DNA of 50,893 nucleotides from Mucilaginibacter sp. (GCA_028288285.1 JAQBNZ010000239.1:1-50893); one strand, 5' to 3'; counted from the first letter of the stretch, positions 8,570-17,765 are shown. Notes: generated by a model not told the origin, from the sequence alone. Numbers and translations: made by a program.

Positions 8570-9720
8570 TGTATTGATACCCCCGGGTTGTTTGCAACAG
8601 ATGCGTTTTGCTTAATCCAATTTTGCTCGTAGCTATCAAGCCCGTTGCAGTCACTTTCCATACTGGTTGACATAGGACATTGAGGTGGATAGAATGTATT
8701 CCTGAGCTTCTTGAACTCAGCCATTATCCTGCTCTTTAAACCTGGTGTTACCGGTACTTCTTTGGTTGCGAATGCCTGATTAAGTTCCATAAAAGCCTGT
8801 TGGCTCTTTTGCTCTGTCAAACGTTCGGTTGCATTGCTTCTGGTATTGTTATTTACCAGTTCCATAGCAAAAGCTGCCATCTGCAAACCTTGTACCTCAT
8901 CAAACAAATTCGCCATCCTGATAATCTTTTGGGTGTGATCTTTAAAACTGATGATCTCAAGATTTACGCCCATTGGTAAGGCAGGATATTGCTTTGCATT
9001 GATGTTGAATACGCTGCCATCTGTTGTGGGCGGCATTTGGATGCTATAAGCTTCAAAGCATCGGGTTGTAGCAATAGTTTGAACCTGTTCACGGATAGCT
9101 TTGGCACTGCCTAATTCAGCCTGATTATACAGGAAATAATAACGCTGGCCAGTTTTAAAGTTTAATACCAGGTCACTGAAATCAACCGCTGTATGTTGCC
9201 ATGCAACGACATTTATCGGAATAGTTTTAAGCGGAGTTCTGATACCATCCTGATATAGGTACATGTTAAATGTTACATTGCTATCAAAATAGAAAGTCCC
9301 CATTTTGATTTGGGAACTGATACTGTGATCATTTGCAACATTTATGCACCATCCGGCCCATTGTCCCTGATTAGGTAATGGCTGATCATTCATGCCAAAG
9401 CGGGTGTACATTAAGCATTGCTCCAATAATTCCGGCTCCCTGAATACCTCAGTCAGGCTCCGCATGATCATATCCGTTTGCATTTGTGCAAGCAGTGCAT
9501 TCATATTGGTATCATTGATAGCAGGATCTTCCTGATTTGCTTTGATGTTATTGATCGTGCATAAGGCATGAAAACCAGGACCGAAATAACGGCCTGATAC
9601 CGACACTATATTGCCTCCAGTTAAAACAGGGCTACCTGCAATAGTCGGTTGTCTCCATCCCAGCCTTTGTGATAAGGCCGGCAATACAAGGTCGGTATCA
9701 AATCCGTTAGTGTAGTTCAT
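8566..9720 (-). CDS. Virion structural protein (384 aa)
   Basis: The protein opens MNYTNGFDTDLVLPALSQRLGWRQ-like and contains several segments typical of beta-rich structural proteins, then a helical C-terminal third and a Cys-containing tail. It overlaps its downstream neighbour by four bases and its upstream neighbour by one (TAATG). I do not recognise the family. Position after the capsid gene makes it a head or connector component. Confidence 0.65.
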   Translation of the reverse strand: MNYTNGFDTDLVLPALSQRLGWRQPTIAGSPVLTGGNIVSVSGRYFGPGFHALCTINNIKANQEDPAINDTNMNALLAQMQTDMIMRSLTEVFREPELLEQCLMYTRFGMNDQPLPNQGQWAGWCINVANDHSISSQIKMGTFYFDSNVTFNMYLYQDGIRTPLKTIPINVVAWQHTAVDFSDLVLNFKTGQRYYFLYNQAELGSAKAIREQVQTIATTRCFEAYSIQMPPTTDGSVFNINAKQYPALPMGVNLEIISFKDHTQKIIRMANLFDEVQGLQMAAFAMELVNNNTRSNATERLTEQKSQQAFMELNQAFATKEVPVTPGLKSRIMAEFKKLRNTFYPPQCPMSTSMESDCNGLDSYEQNWIKQNASVANNPGVSIQ

Positions 9721-10133
9721 TATGGTGTCTGAAATAGAGGATCGTTATACCAATAAGTTAGAATAGCAACTTCAGTTCCTGATCCGGCCCCCGCGACTTT
9801 GATAAAAGTAGGCAAGGGCGCTGTGACCGTAAACTGGGCTGATTGCGATGCTGTATTGGTAATGGTATAGGCTGAACCAATGGTTTTATAGTTAACCCCG
9901 TCAAGCGAACCCATAAGCGTTAATGTCCCGGCTCCAGTTCCTGATGCTAATGCAACGTTTATCTGCAATACGGCGCCGTTATATCCACCTGTAAACTTAA
10001 TTACACGTGATGTAGTCCCGGTGTTTACGATGGTGTCTCCAGCGATCAATGGCAGCTTTACAGCCGATCCTTTTTGTGCGAAGCTTGCTAATCCAATTAA
10101 CAAGCCCACGAATAATAATATTAACTTTTTCAT
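9720..10133 (-). CDS. Signal-peptide-bearing head protein (possible capsid decoration protein)
   Basis: A 137-aa product two bases downstream of the capsid gene. The N-terminus, MKKLILLFVGLLIGLASFAQ, is a clear Sec signal peptide with a likely signal peptidase I site after SFA. The mature part of about 118 aa is a small beta-rich domain (GTGAGTLTLMGSLDGVNYKTIG). Capsid decoration proteins commonly follow the capsid gene, but a signal peptide is very unusual there. It could be a host-like secreted protein or a virion protein matured at the membrane. Confidence 0.7.
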   Translation of the reverse strand: MKKLILLFVGLLIGLASFAQKGSAVKLPLIAGDTIVNTGTTSRVIKFTGGYNGAVLQINVALASGTGAGTLTLMGSLDGVNYKTIGSAYTITNTASQSAQFTVTAPLPTFIKVAGAGSGTEVAILTYWYNDPLFQTP

Positions 10134-10135
10134 GC

Positions 10136-11188
10136 TTATGATCCCTGTGCTATTTCAATTACTGCGCTATCACCTGCTAATGATAGTGGTGGAGTTGCAA
10201 AACCCACTGTTCCTGTAAATTCCCATTGGTCAACAAAGTCCTGTGTAGAACCTCCTGTTGCATTTGCTGATGTATCAGCTCTGCCAGTATACCAAGACAC
10301 GTCAAGTTCCAAACCTGAACCCATAGGATCAAGTTGTGTACCAACCATACCTAATGTTGATGGAACCATTGAGCCATAACCCCTGCGGTTTAAAGCTTCA
10401 TTCCAGTTCAGACCAGCGAATGTACCGCGTGGCATCATTAAGGTTGCACCTGCTCCGAATGCTGCATCAATCAACTGTTGAGTTGTATAAATGTCAGCGT
10501 CTCCAAATTGGAATGAGAAGTTGTTTGCATTGCTTGAACCTTGGTTCTTTTCAAACTCAAAGTTTCCTGATGTTTGCAAGTCTGCAACCATATCATACGG
10601 GCCAGTATAGTTATTAGCAGCCATGAACAGCTTAGCCTGTTGCATGAATACTTTTTGCTTACTGTTGTCGATAGGTAAGGCAAAGTTTACACCATCCCAT
10701 GAACCAGGGCCAAAGCTGGCAGTACGTCCGTTCATAACGGCGGCTGAAAGTTGGCAACGGTGAGCATACAGATAGGCTAAAGCAGCAATATCCAACCTTG
10801 TGCGGATATTACGAATAGCCTGCTCATATTGGTTGTTAAAAATATCTTGTTGTTCGTAGATGCTGTTATCAGATAGTTTAGCTGGTAAGCTAAATGTTTC
10901 CACAACTTGAACATAAGAAAGGTTAACAACATTTGAATCTGCTATTGTCCCAGTGTGCAATGCTGCTTTTGCAGTTCCGGTTCCGGGAGCAATATTTTTA
11001 AAGAAGTTAACATCAACGGGCCTTAAAGGTGACGTCCTTAATTTGGCAGCGTTGGGTATTGAGTAGTCCTGATTTTTCAATGCCATTGCCAATACTGTTG
11101 GCATCTGTGCACGTAATTCAGGAGCTTGGAATTTTGCTGAAAGCTTCGCCTGGCCTTTAGCCAATACCGAAGCAGCGTAATTTGCCAT
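10136..11188 (-). CDS. Major capsid protein
   Basis: A 350-aa protein in the standard capsid position after the scaffold candidate and before connector genes. Features that fit a HK97-type capsid are an Ala/Leu/Lys-rich N-terminal helix (AASVLAKGQAKLSAKFQAPEL), a central segment with NIRTRLDIAALAYLYAHR resembling the spine helix, and alternating beta-rich C-terminal sequence. It lies in its own unit behind the terminator 11321..11352, consistent with high expression. No cleavage site can be assigned. Confidence 0.8.
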   Translation of the reverse strand: MANYAASVLAKGQAKLSAKFQAPELRAQMPTVLAMALKNQDYSIPNAAKLRTSPLRPVDVNFFKNIAPGTGTAKAALHTGTIADSNVVNLSYVQVVETFSLPAKLSDNSIYEQQDIFNNQYEQAIRNIRTRLDIAALAYLYAHRCQLSAAVMNGRTASFGPGSWDGVNFALPIDNSKQKVFMQQAKLFMAANNYTGPYDMVADLQTSGNFEFEKNQGSSNANNFSFQFGDADIYTTQQLIDAAFGAGATLMMPRGTFAGLNWNEALNRRGYGSMVPSTLGMVGTQLDPMGSGLELDVSWYTGRADTSANATGGSTQDFVDQWEFTGTVGFATPPLSLAGDSAVIEIAQGS

Positions 11189-11320
11189 AGTTGCTGTTTT
11201 TTAATGTGAGAAAATGTGATTATTTTTTGGTGAACATCACCGGGGATTATCGGGATACAATCCTTTGTCGGTAGTACAACTATGACAGGAGTAAAAGTAG
11301 GTAATAATATTCAATAAAAA

Positions 11321-11352
11321 AAGCCCCGAAATGCTTACGCAAAACAGGGCTT
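11321..11352 (-). terminator. Intrinsic terminator upstream of capsid gene
   Basis: Stem AAGCCC (11321-11326) with GGGCTT (11347-11352), followed on the minus strand by seven T. It ends the transcript of the 11380..11808 gene, so the capsid gene should have its own promoter in 11189-11320. No consensus promoter was identified there. Confidence 0.78.
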
Positions 11353-11379
11353 ATAACCGCATAAGAAAATGCGACTTAA

Positions 11380-11808
11380 CTATACGCAGCTATGAAATGC
11401 ACGACATTGTGCCGTGGCTAAAAAATCAAACCCAGATGTGTAACGCGGATGATTTACGCAATTCCTTTCAATATCATCGTTTTTAGGCAATTCTGTTTCT
11501 ATAAATTTCTTTAGTTTTTTAAACGTTAAAAAAAGTTCACTTGTTATAAAATCAATCGGTAAGTTCTTATCGAATCCTCCATGAAAAATAAAACGCCCTT
11601 TCATATCACAAATTAGCATTGATACATTACCTGAATGGTTTCGAACAGATACGCCGCACCTTCTTTCATTGCCATCCTTGCCATATAATAGGAAGGTGGG
11701 TGAACTGTACCCTAACGGCGCAACATTTGTTATTTTAGAAGTTACGGCACTATATACGGCCTCTTTAAAGGTTTCTAAGGTAATTTTATTGAGTGATTGT
11801 ACTATCAT
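11380..11808 (-). CDS. Hypothetical protein inserted before the capsid gene
   Basis: A 142-aa protein flanked on both sides by leftward terminators (11859..11881 upstream, 11321..11352 downstream), so it is transcribed as a separate unit. This is unlike the tightly packed head genes and suggests a moron. The sequence has a KDGNERRCGVSV segment and four Cys. No family is recognised. Confidence 0.7.
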   Translation of the reverse strand: MIVQSLNKITLETFKEAVYSAVTSKITNVAPLGYSSPTFLLYGKDGNERRCGVSVRNHSGNVSMLICDMKGRFIFHGGFDKNLPIDFITSELFLTFKKLKKFIETELPKNDDIERNCVNHPRYTSGFDFLATAQCRAFHSCV

Positions 11809-11858
11809 TTTGTCGCATTTTACATCGGCTTAATTATCGATAAACAAACATACAAAAA

Positions 11859-11881
11859 AAGCCACCCTTTTGAGGTAGCTT
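11859..11881 (-). terminator. Intrinsic terminator (leftward)
   Basis: On the minus strand AAGCTACC pairs with GGTGGCTT (one G-U pair) and is followed by seven T. It ends the transcript carrying the terminase-to-scaffold genes. Confidence 0.85.
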
Positions 11882-11907
11882 TTTAATGAATTTAAGGCGA
11901 TAAAATA

Positions 11908-12210
11908 TTATATTATTGGCGGCTCAATTTCAGCCTTTTTTTCTTTAGGTTTTGATACTCGTTTAACTTTTGGTTTATCGTCAACTTTCGGAGCGTCTTC
12001 ATCAGTGCTTTCAACAACTGCTTTCACTTCCTTTTTAAACTCATGCGGCTTAACTTTAGTTTCCTCATACTTGATACCAGTAGCATCAAATTGTTTGTTT
12101 AACTCCTCTGCCTGTGCTTCGCTCATGGCGTGTACAGATTGCGTTTCATGCTTGGTGTCATCCCATTTGTTGAGGTTGCCAGCATATTGATTTTTAGCGT
12201 AGTTTTTCAT
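11908..12210 (-). CDS. Small Lys/Glu-rich head-region protein
   Basis: A 100-aa, highly charged protein. The N-terminal half has SEAQAEELNKQFDATGIKYE, and the C-terminal third is a low-complexity Lys/Val/Pro tract (KPKVKRVSKPKEKKAEIEPP). It resembles internal head or scaffold-associated proteins by composition only. It is the last gene of the head-morphogenesis transcript. Confidence 0.65.
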   Translation of the reverse strand: MKNYAKNQYAGNLNKWDDTKHETQSVHAMSEAQAEELNKQFDATGIKYEETKVKPHEFKKEVKAVVESTDEDAPKVDDKPKVKRVSKPKEKKAEIEPPII

Positions 12211-12226
12211 AATATGTTTTTTTAAT

Positions 12227-12304
12227 TTAACGATTGAATAATACTTTTCCTAATAGCATCCATAATACAAGAAATAAAATAATAAAAAGTAAACCGTTAG
12301 TCAT
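12227..12304 (-). CDS. 25-aa single-span membrane peptide
   Basis: The frame starts inside the end of the scaffold gene (ATG at 12304, another at 12307) and encodes MTNGLLFIILFLVLWMLLG plus a short basic tail ending at TAA 12227. The whole peptide is one membrane helix. The eight-base overlap suggests coupled translation. It is short, so chance cannot be excluded. Confidence 0.4.
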   Translation of the reverse strand: MTNGLLFIILFLVLWMLLGKVLFNR

Positions 12305-13124
12305 CATAGCTAAAATCAGTTGTTGCTTTGGCTATCTTACTAACATAGGCTTCGGCTGCCGGGCTCATTGGGTTACCATCGGGGTTATCCTTGATAAACT
12401 GCTCCATGGCTTTAGAATAGGTTTTGATACCAGCTGAACCGCCTCCGCCTGGATTATCAACTCCACCACGGCCACCGGCTCCGCCATCTTCAGCTATCCA
12501 TTTCTTTTCTCCAAATACAGAGCTTATAGCATCTTTCAATGGAATTGGTGCCTGAGTAGTTTTATCACGAAGAACCTGGCCATCTTTTTTAACAACCTTA
12601 ACGCCGTCAACTTCTTCAAAGCTTAAGTTATTCTTTACTAATAACAGATAATCCTTATCAGACATATCAGCCCGGCGATTGGTTGGGAAACTGGTTATTA
12701 ACTCAGTGTCGAATAACAAAGATGAACTGTTTTTCTTTTCAGTTTCTACAGCTGCTTCAAGTGTAGCCTTATCAGTTTGCAATAGTTTAACCTGCTCTTT
12801 CAATGCTGCGTCACCTTTAACAACAGTGCTGTCAAGGCCTGCAATAACCTTATCAACATCTTTGGTATCAATATCAGTAAGGCCGAATTTGTTAACAATA
12901 GCTTTATTGGCTATCTCAATACCGGCGGTTTTACCCTCTTTAAATATGGCAGGTTTAGCGGCGGCGACAGTGTTCTTGTCGCGTTCGGTTAATTGATCTT
13001 CAGTGAGGTTATTTATTTCAGGCAATTCAAAGTCAACTTCTTCTTCGGCTTTCACCGCATCAAATAGTTTCTTGGTGTCAATTCCTAAATCTTTAAGCTT
13101 TTTTATTTGTGCTGCTTTTAACAT
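12297..13124 (-). CDS. Capsid scaffold-like protein
   Basis: A 275-aa acidic, helical protein with a coiled-coil core (about 80-135), followed by a FPTNRRADMSDKDYLLL segment and a Gly-rich linker (GGAGGRGGVDNPGGGGS) before a C-terminal helix. This architecture and the position two genes before the capsid match GP20/DUF4355-like scaffold proteins of siphoviruses. No protease is found in the head region, which suits a non-cleaved scaffold. Family membership is inferred. Confidence 0.7.
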   Translation of the reverse strand: MLKAAQIKKLKDLGIDTKKLFDAVKAEEEVDFELPEINNLTEDQLTERDKNTVAAAKPAIFKEGKTAGIEIANKAIVNKFGLTDIDTKDVDKVIAGLDSTVVKGDAALKEQVKLLQTDKATLEAAVETEKKNSSSLLFDTELITSFPTNRRADMSDKDYLLLVKNNLSFEEVDGVKVVKKDGQVLRDKTTQAPIPLKDAISSVFGEKKWIAEDGGAGGRGGVDNPGGGGSAGIKTYSKAMEQFIKDNPDGNPMSPAAEAYVSKIAKATTDFSYDD

Positions 13125-13134
13125 GGGTTATGGG

Positions 13135-13461
13135 TTATTGCCCTTGTGAGGCTTTATAGTTGTCAACTAAATTTTCTTGTGGTGTAAATGGGTTTTGAGT
13201 TTCAATACTTATAGGCATAGGGGCATTCCAAAATGTTATTTGTCTATGCCAAATCCGTCTGTTTTTAACGATATCATTTACTTCCTCATCTGTTAATTCA
13301 AAGCACGAAATTACTTCGCCTTGCGGATCTCGGATACTTCCATCAATATTTTTAATGGCATGTCTATTTTCGTCAACATCTGCCCAAATTGGTAGGGTTT
13401 CATATTCGGGTTGATCTTCGGCAAGCATAATGTTTGCCTGTTCAAATTTTACTGCTTTCAT
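13135..13461 (-). CDS. Hypothetical head-region protein (108 aa)
   Basis: A small acidic protein with SCFELTDEEVNDIVKNRRIWHRQ in the middle, a pattern seen in small phage proteins of unknown role in this operon position. It abuts the next gene by one shared base. Function is unknown. Confidence 0.65.
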   Translation of the reverse strand: MKAVKFEQANIMLAEDQPEYETLPIWADVDENRHAIKNIDGSIRDPQGEVISCFELTDEEVNDIVKNRRIWHRQITFWNAPMPISIETQNPFTPQENLVDNYKASQGQ

Positions 13462-13742
13462 TAGTTTATGATTTTTAGCTTTTGCTTAATAGTTTGCTGC
13501 TGTCTGCTTACTTCAATCCAATATTCTTTTAGCTTTTGCCGGTAATCTTCTAAAGTCATTGCTATTTGAACAGGTTGACCGCCTTTCAGATAAATGAATA
13601 TTCCGGTTTCAGGATAGTAACCGTCATGGTATGCAGCTATCTCTGTTGGGTTGAAATAACCCATAACTGTTTTGCCGCACTCTTTACCATCATCACCGGC
13701 GCCTATAAGATTTACAGGTAGTTCTAATTCAGGTATTCCCAT
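13461..13742 (-). CDS. Hypothetical head-region protein (93 aa)
   Basis: Contains NLIGAGDDGKECGKTVMGYFNP near the N-terminus and a C-terminal helix with QQQTIKQKLK. One-base overlaps on both sides (TAATG type) tie it to the head operon. No recognised domain. Confidence 0.6.
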   Translation of the reverse strand: MGIPELELPVNLIGAGDDGKECGKTVMGYFNPTEIAAYHDGYYPETGIFIYLKGGQPVQIAMTLEDYRQKLKEYWIEVSRQQQTIKQKLKIIN

Positions 13743-13933
13743 TATTCTATATTTAAAAACATTTGGTTTGTTTCAGGATTGCGCTGTTGGTAGAAATGAT
13801 TACCATTTTCATCTGCCTTTGAAAAAACTACTATAGTCTTTTCATCAAGAGAATTTAAATAATCTTTAAAATTCTTAACGGTCATCCCATTGTTGAAATA
13901 ACCCCCAAGTTCGAGCTGCGTGATCCCTTCCAT
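13742..13933 (-). CDS. Hypothetical protein (63 aa)
   Basis: A small protein with TVKNFKDYLNSLDEKTIVVFSKADENG, which looks like a compact alpha/beta fold. One-base overlaps with both neighbours suggest coupled translation within the head operon. Function is unknown. Confidence 0.6.
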   Translation of the reverse strand: MEGITQLELGGYFNNGMTVKNFKDYLNSLDEKTIVVFSKADENGNHFYQQRNPETNQMFLNIE

Positions 13934-14346
13934 TATTCAGAGATTGGTTTGGCTAATAAACAATATTTAGATGTTGCTGTGAACTCATTGGCTTTCATGT
14001 GGCTTACGTGCTTGTTGATCTCTAAAGCTGCGGCCGCTGTGATGCGTGTCTTTTGGATAGGCTTTGCTGCGTTAAGGATGAGGCCAGCGGTATAAGGTAT
14101 TTTATCACCTGAATCTTCATCCATCTTGAATTTCTGTACAGATGTAGCTTTCCAAATCTCAAAGTCATACTTATCATTAAGTAATAGCTTTGCTTCAATT
14201 TCCTTGTAACGGTTGAAGTTGGCAATAGCTTCGGAGGATGCACCGTCCATTATTCCGTAGTCGATGTTTTCTAATCCTAAACCTTTGTTTGGATTAGAAT
14301 TGCCAGGGGCTGCCTGTGTTTTTTTGGCTGTTTTGGTTGTTGACAT
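13933..14346 (-). CDS. Hypothetical head-region protein (137 aa)
   Basis: The N-terminal 25 residues are low-complexity Thr/Lys/Gln/Pro; the rest is helical (EAIANFNRYKEIEAKLLLNDKYD). It lies directly behind the portal gene, where head accessory or portal-associated proteins are often found. Family unknown. Confidence 0.65.
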   Translation of the reverse strand: MSTTKTAKKTQAAPGNSNPNKGLGLENIDYGIMDGASSEAIANFNRYKEIEAKLLLNDKYDFEIWKATSVQKFKMDEDSGDKIPYTAGLILNAAKPIQKTRITAAAALEINKHVSHMKANEFTATSKYCLLAKPISE

Positions 14347-14372
14347 TATTTATTGGGTTAGTTATTAGTTTA

Positions 14373-16142
14373 TTAGTTAGCGTTTCTGATTGTTTCTGAT
14401 ATACTTACAGTTGGTGGCACAAGCAGATCAGCAGGAAGAACCATCTTCGTAGTTGCGTAGGCTGTTAAATCAGCTAAAAGCAATTCCTTAGTTTTTTGCA
14501 GCAAGAAAGCATCATCTTTAGTAGCCAGCCACTCGCTGAAATAGATTTTAGTGAAGAAGTCTATACGCGATGGGTTATTGGCCTGAACCTGAACGGCTGT
14601 CTGATGTATGAAAGGTTCAACATCCATTAGCTTTAGCTTAATAGCTAATTGCCTCTGATCATTGGCATACATGGCATGATAGTATTTGCTTAGAACGTCA
14701 AATAAAGCCGTCTGCGGTGCTCCTTTTGTTTTCATGTCTAAATACTGCTCCATTAACTCATCAGGAGTTTCAAGGATATAATACCTGCCATACGTGCGAA
14801 CTGAGCCTTTGAATGTAGCGCCGAATAACTGAAAGCCTATAAAGTCACATAATGCGTTTTCGGTAGTTTCTGCCCAGTCTGCAGTTTTGTTGAGGCGTAA
14901 ATAAACTGGCTGTAAATCAGATAATGTTTTGGTAGCAGTTTCTTTGAATGAATGTTTGTCTCCAACAGTGGGGCCGGTTGTGCTTTGAACCGATGTTGTA
15001 CCCCAGTATGTGTCATTCATTGCGGTTTCAATATCATTCAGCGCTGTATCCTGTTTGTTCCACACATCAATAGGAGGGGCTATATACCCAAAGAACTTAG
15101 ACGGATCTTGAATACCGCCTTGCTGTCCCTCTTTAGGTAAAGGGAAACGGGCAATATCAGCAACCTTGGTTCGAAGTTTAAAACCCAACCCCTTATCGGC
15201 ACCGGCAGGCGTACAGTCAGGGCAAGCATTTCCGCTTAAAAATCCTACGCCTGCGCATTTTTCACATTTAAGTAAAGGTTCGTATCCTTTAGGAAACCCA
15301 CTGTATTTTTTGCTTAGGTCCCTGATAGAGCGGTCCTGTAAGTATGTGTCGGCTAATTCAACTGTTTTGCTGATAGGGGATAAGAAGTTTTGGTTATTCT
15401 TAAAGTCAATGAGGTTAGATGCTATAATGGCCGGCACTACCTTAAATACATTTGGGATAGAATCAATCAGTATTATTGTGCCGTCTGAATTTTTAACTAT
15501 CCTGTCTTCCGCATCATCAACAAACCTGTAATACATTGAATATTTATCTGGGTCACCCTTAAGGTCGCTTTCATTGCTGATATCAATTTTGGCATTTGTC
15601 AGCAATTGCACTGCTTCACTATTGGTTAACCTGAAACAGATATATTCAAGCTTACGGCCATTAGTTTGATAATCATAGATACAATCTGTGCTTTTATAAG
15701 TGGGGTAAGAATTATTATTGGCATCAACCTCAATGAATAATACTGCCATAGGGTCAACGCGGTAGGCTTGCAGAGCAAACTCCTTTATCCAGGTGCGGAT
15801 AGTCATGTTATAGCGGATGGTATCCAGCGTAGCATCCATCTTAACAGTTTGTACATCGCTCAAGCCAGTGTATGCGCATGCGCCGCCTTTAGCAGTGAAC
15901 ACCATCTCTTCACGGTGTAATAAACGAGCGAATAAATCAGCGTTTGACGTAGCGTTTTCGTTACGCACTTTGAATACATCAGCGTTCTCAAAATAATCGT
16001 TTCTTTTCAGGGCCTGATCTATGCCAGTGCCGAGAATATTTAACTGTAATTTTTGGGATATTTCACGGGCATTTGAAATCAATGATTTTGCCGGATTATT
16101 CTTTACAATTAATTGAACTTTATCAAAGGATATTTTCGCCAT
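14373..16142 (-). CDS. Portal protein with an internal zinc-binding motif
   Basis: A 589-aa protein directly downstream of TerL, the usual portal position and size. I use ATG 16142 (MAKISFDKVQLIVKNN); the frame extends seven codons further to 16163. Portal-like features are the early helix/loop region followed by NTADWAETTENALCDFIGFQLFG and a helical C-terminus. An unusual insert at about residues 293-310 has CEKCAGVG and ten residues later CPDC, a four-cysteine zinc knuckle resembling a DnaJ finger. The portal forms the dodecameric DNA channel of the capsid. Confidence 0.83.
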   Translation of the reverse strand: MAKISFDKVQLIVKNNPAKSLISNAREISQKLQLNILGTGIDQALKRNDYFENADVFKVRNENATSNADLFARLLHREEMVFTAKGGACAYTGLSDVQTVKMDATLDTIRYNMTIRTWIKEFALQAYRVDPMAVLFIEVDANNNSYPTYKSTDCIYDYQTNGRKLEYICFRLTNSEAVQLLTNAKIDISNESDLKGDPDKYSMYYRFVDDAEDRIVKNSDGTIILIDSIPNVFKVVPAIIASNLIDFKNNQNFLSPISKTVELADTYLQDRSIRDLSKKYSGFPKGYEPLLKCEKCAGVGFLSGNACPDCTPAGADKGLGFKLRTKVADIARFPLPKEGQQGGIQDPSKFFGYIAPPIDVWNKQDTALNDIETAMNDTYWGTTSVQSTTGPTVGDKHSFKETATKTLSDLQPVYLRLNKTADWAETTENALCDFIGFQLFGATFKGSVRTYGRYYILETPDELMEQYLDMKTKGAPQTALFDVLSKYYHAMYANDQRQLAIKLKLMDVEPFIHQTAVQVQANNPSRIDFFTKIYFSEWLATKDDAFLLQKTKELLLADLTAYATTKMVLPADLLVPPTVSISETIRNAN

Positions 16143-16186
16143 AATGTTAACAAAAGTAAACAATAATATTTGTTAAATACAAGGGG

Positions 16187-17515
16187 CTAATATGCGCTTG
16201 AATTTGAGTATCTGCGTTGGTCAGCAATTATGTATCTCATGGCATCCATAGCGTGGTTAAAAGCATCAATTGGCTCATCCGTATAATTGCCGTTTTTATC
16301 CTGTGCATAAACGTAATTATTTACCTCTTCCCAAAGCTCCTGATGTTCCTCAACAAAATATACATTCATACCGCTAACGAGGCTTATATCAGCACTGATA
16401 TCTTTTGCTGGGCATGGCACTGCATAAAACCCACGTCCTAAACCGGGATAATCCATATACTCCTGTGCGCTTAATTGATCAAATCCATTTGCTAATTTTC
16501 CAATGCTTGATGAATCTGCATAATCACATACAATTCGATCTTGAGGAGTGAACTTTAAGCGGCAATATAGTTTAGCTAATTCTAATACTGGCATAGGCTT
16601 GTAATTGATAAGACGCACATAGGCTGTATTGCCGTCAAACTTAACGCCTACCATTGCAGCAGGTGAAGCTGTACCAAAATCCTGCCCGTAATATTCAACA
16701 AGCTTTAGCTTCATATAGTCGGCAAGCTTGATTGGTTTAACCTTAGTGAATACCTGGCCCTTACGTCCTGTGCTGGCATAGCCTTTTATGGCTGTCATGT
16801 AATAATGATAGTCGTAGGTTATGCTGTTTTTGTCTCCATAGGCTTTGTAATTGTAAACAACATGCTCAGGTAAGTGTGGGTTATCTTCAAATGATGTTTT
16901 GATACACACAAAGCCGGGATGATCTTTTGGGATTAAATTAAAATAGCCGGTTGGTTCTTTATTTTCATCCAGTACATGCTCTGTTGTAAAATACCGGCGT
17001 ATTAAGAAGTGTCCTATATCAGGAGTATTCATTAGGATGATAATCAAACACCCTTGTTTTCTTAAGCTGTCAACAAAGGTGTTATACTTCTCAGGATCTC
17101 TTATATCTTCAGCTTCTTCAATGAGGGCTATGTCAATATCAGATGCTCCCTTAAGGTTGGCTCCCTTGGTGTTATTTGATGCTCTAAAGCCTTTGGTATA
17201 AAGCAATACGTTCCCGGTGGCCTTTTCCTTTAGCTCACTTTCATTCTTTGAATAGATGGCTTCAAATGCACCGTTTGAATTAGCACGATCATAACATTTC
17301 CAAATATCATTAAGAATGGTTTCTTTAATCAGTGCTTTTTCATCCCGAAGTAATACGGCCCGTTTTCTTTTGATGGCTGTTTTGTATACTATGAATTTGG
17401 ATAGCTCATAGGTCTTACGGCCTCCACGTCCACCGATACAGATAACCAGGTTAGTATCTTCCGGTAAATCATATAGTTTTTTAAACGGGCCGGCATCCTT
17501 AATGATTACTGGCAT
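16187..17515 (-). CDS. terL: Terminase large subunit
   Basis: A 442-aa DNA-packaging ATPase-nuclease. The ATPase part has a Walker A at 28-35 (GGRGGRKT), a Walker B at about 129-136 (IALIEEAE, with the catalytic Glu), and a coupling motif near LMNTPD (161-165). The nuclease part has acidic residues in QDFG (279), VCDYAD (331/334) and the closing IDAFNHAMDAMRY (417-428), the pattern of the RNase H-like terminase family (Terminase_3/PBSX type). It overlaps the upstream 88-aa frame by 17 bases and precedes the portal. Confidence 0.95.
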   Translation of the reverse strand: MPVIIKDAGPFKKLYDLPEDTNLVICIGGRGGRKTYELSKFIVYKTAIKRKRAVLLRDEKALIKETILNDIWKCYDRANSNGAFEAIYSKNESELKEKATGNVLLYTKGFRASNNTKGANLKGASDIDIALIEEAEDIRDPEKYNTFVDSLRKQGCLIIILMNTPDIGHFLIRRYFTTEHVLDENKEPTGYFNLIPKDHPGFVCIKTSFEDNPHLPEHVVYNYKAYGDKNSITYDYHYYMTAIKGYASTGRKGQVFTKVKPIKLADYMKLKLVEYYGQDFGTASPAAMVGVKFDGNTAYVRLINYKPMPVLELAKLYCRLKFTPQDRIVCDYADSSSIGKLANGFDQLSAQEYMDYPGLGRGFYAVPCPAKDISADISLVSGMNVYFVEEHQELWEEVNNYVYAQDKNGNYTDEPIDAFNHAMDAMRYIIADQRRYSNSSAY

Positions 17516-17765
17516 TATTATTTGTTACTGATTTAATCACAAAGGAACCTACTATCTTAAATGCTTTTTTAAATAGATATTCAGAACTATTAATCCTTGC
17601 GTTCCAGGAACAATACCCCTCTTTACAAAAAAATAAAGATGGGTATACGCTGCCTATTTTATACCTGTCTTTGGGCATCCAACTGTGGTTATAACATTTC
17701 CACGCCGCTATTGGATCAATACAAAGTAGTATATCTATTCGAGTACCTATGTAGTCTTCGCTCAT
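17499..17765 (-). CDS. Hypothetical protein between terminase subunits
   Basis: An 88-aa frame rich in Cys, Tyr and Trp (DPIAAWKCYNHSWMPKDRYK). Its ATG shares a base with the small-terminase stop (TAATG) and its end overlaps TerL by 17 bases, both signs of real translation. A gene between TerS and TerL is uncommon. No family is recognised. Confidence 0.6.
   Translation of the reverse strand: MSEDYIGTRIDILLCIDPIAAWKCYNHSWMPKDRYKIGSVYPSLFFCKEGYCSWNARINSSEYLFKKAFKIVGSFVIKSVTNNNASNH

Noticed and set aside
10336-10683. Frames inside the major capsid gene on both strands
   Set aside because: They overlap a well-supported structural gene and have no independent evidence.
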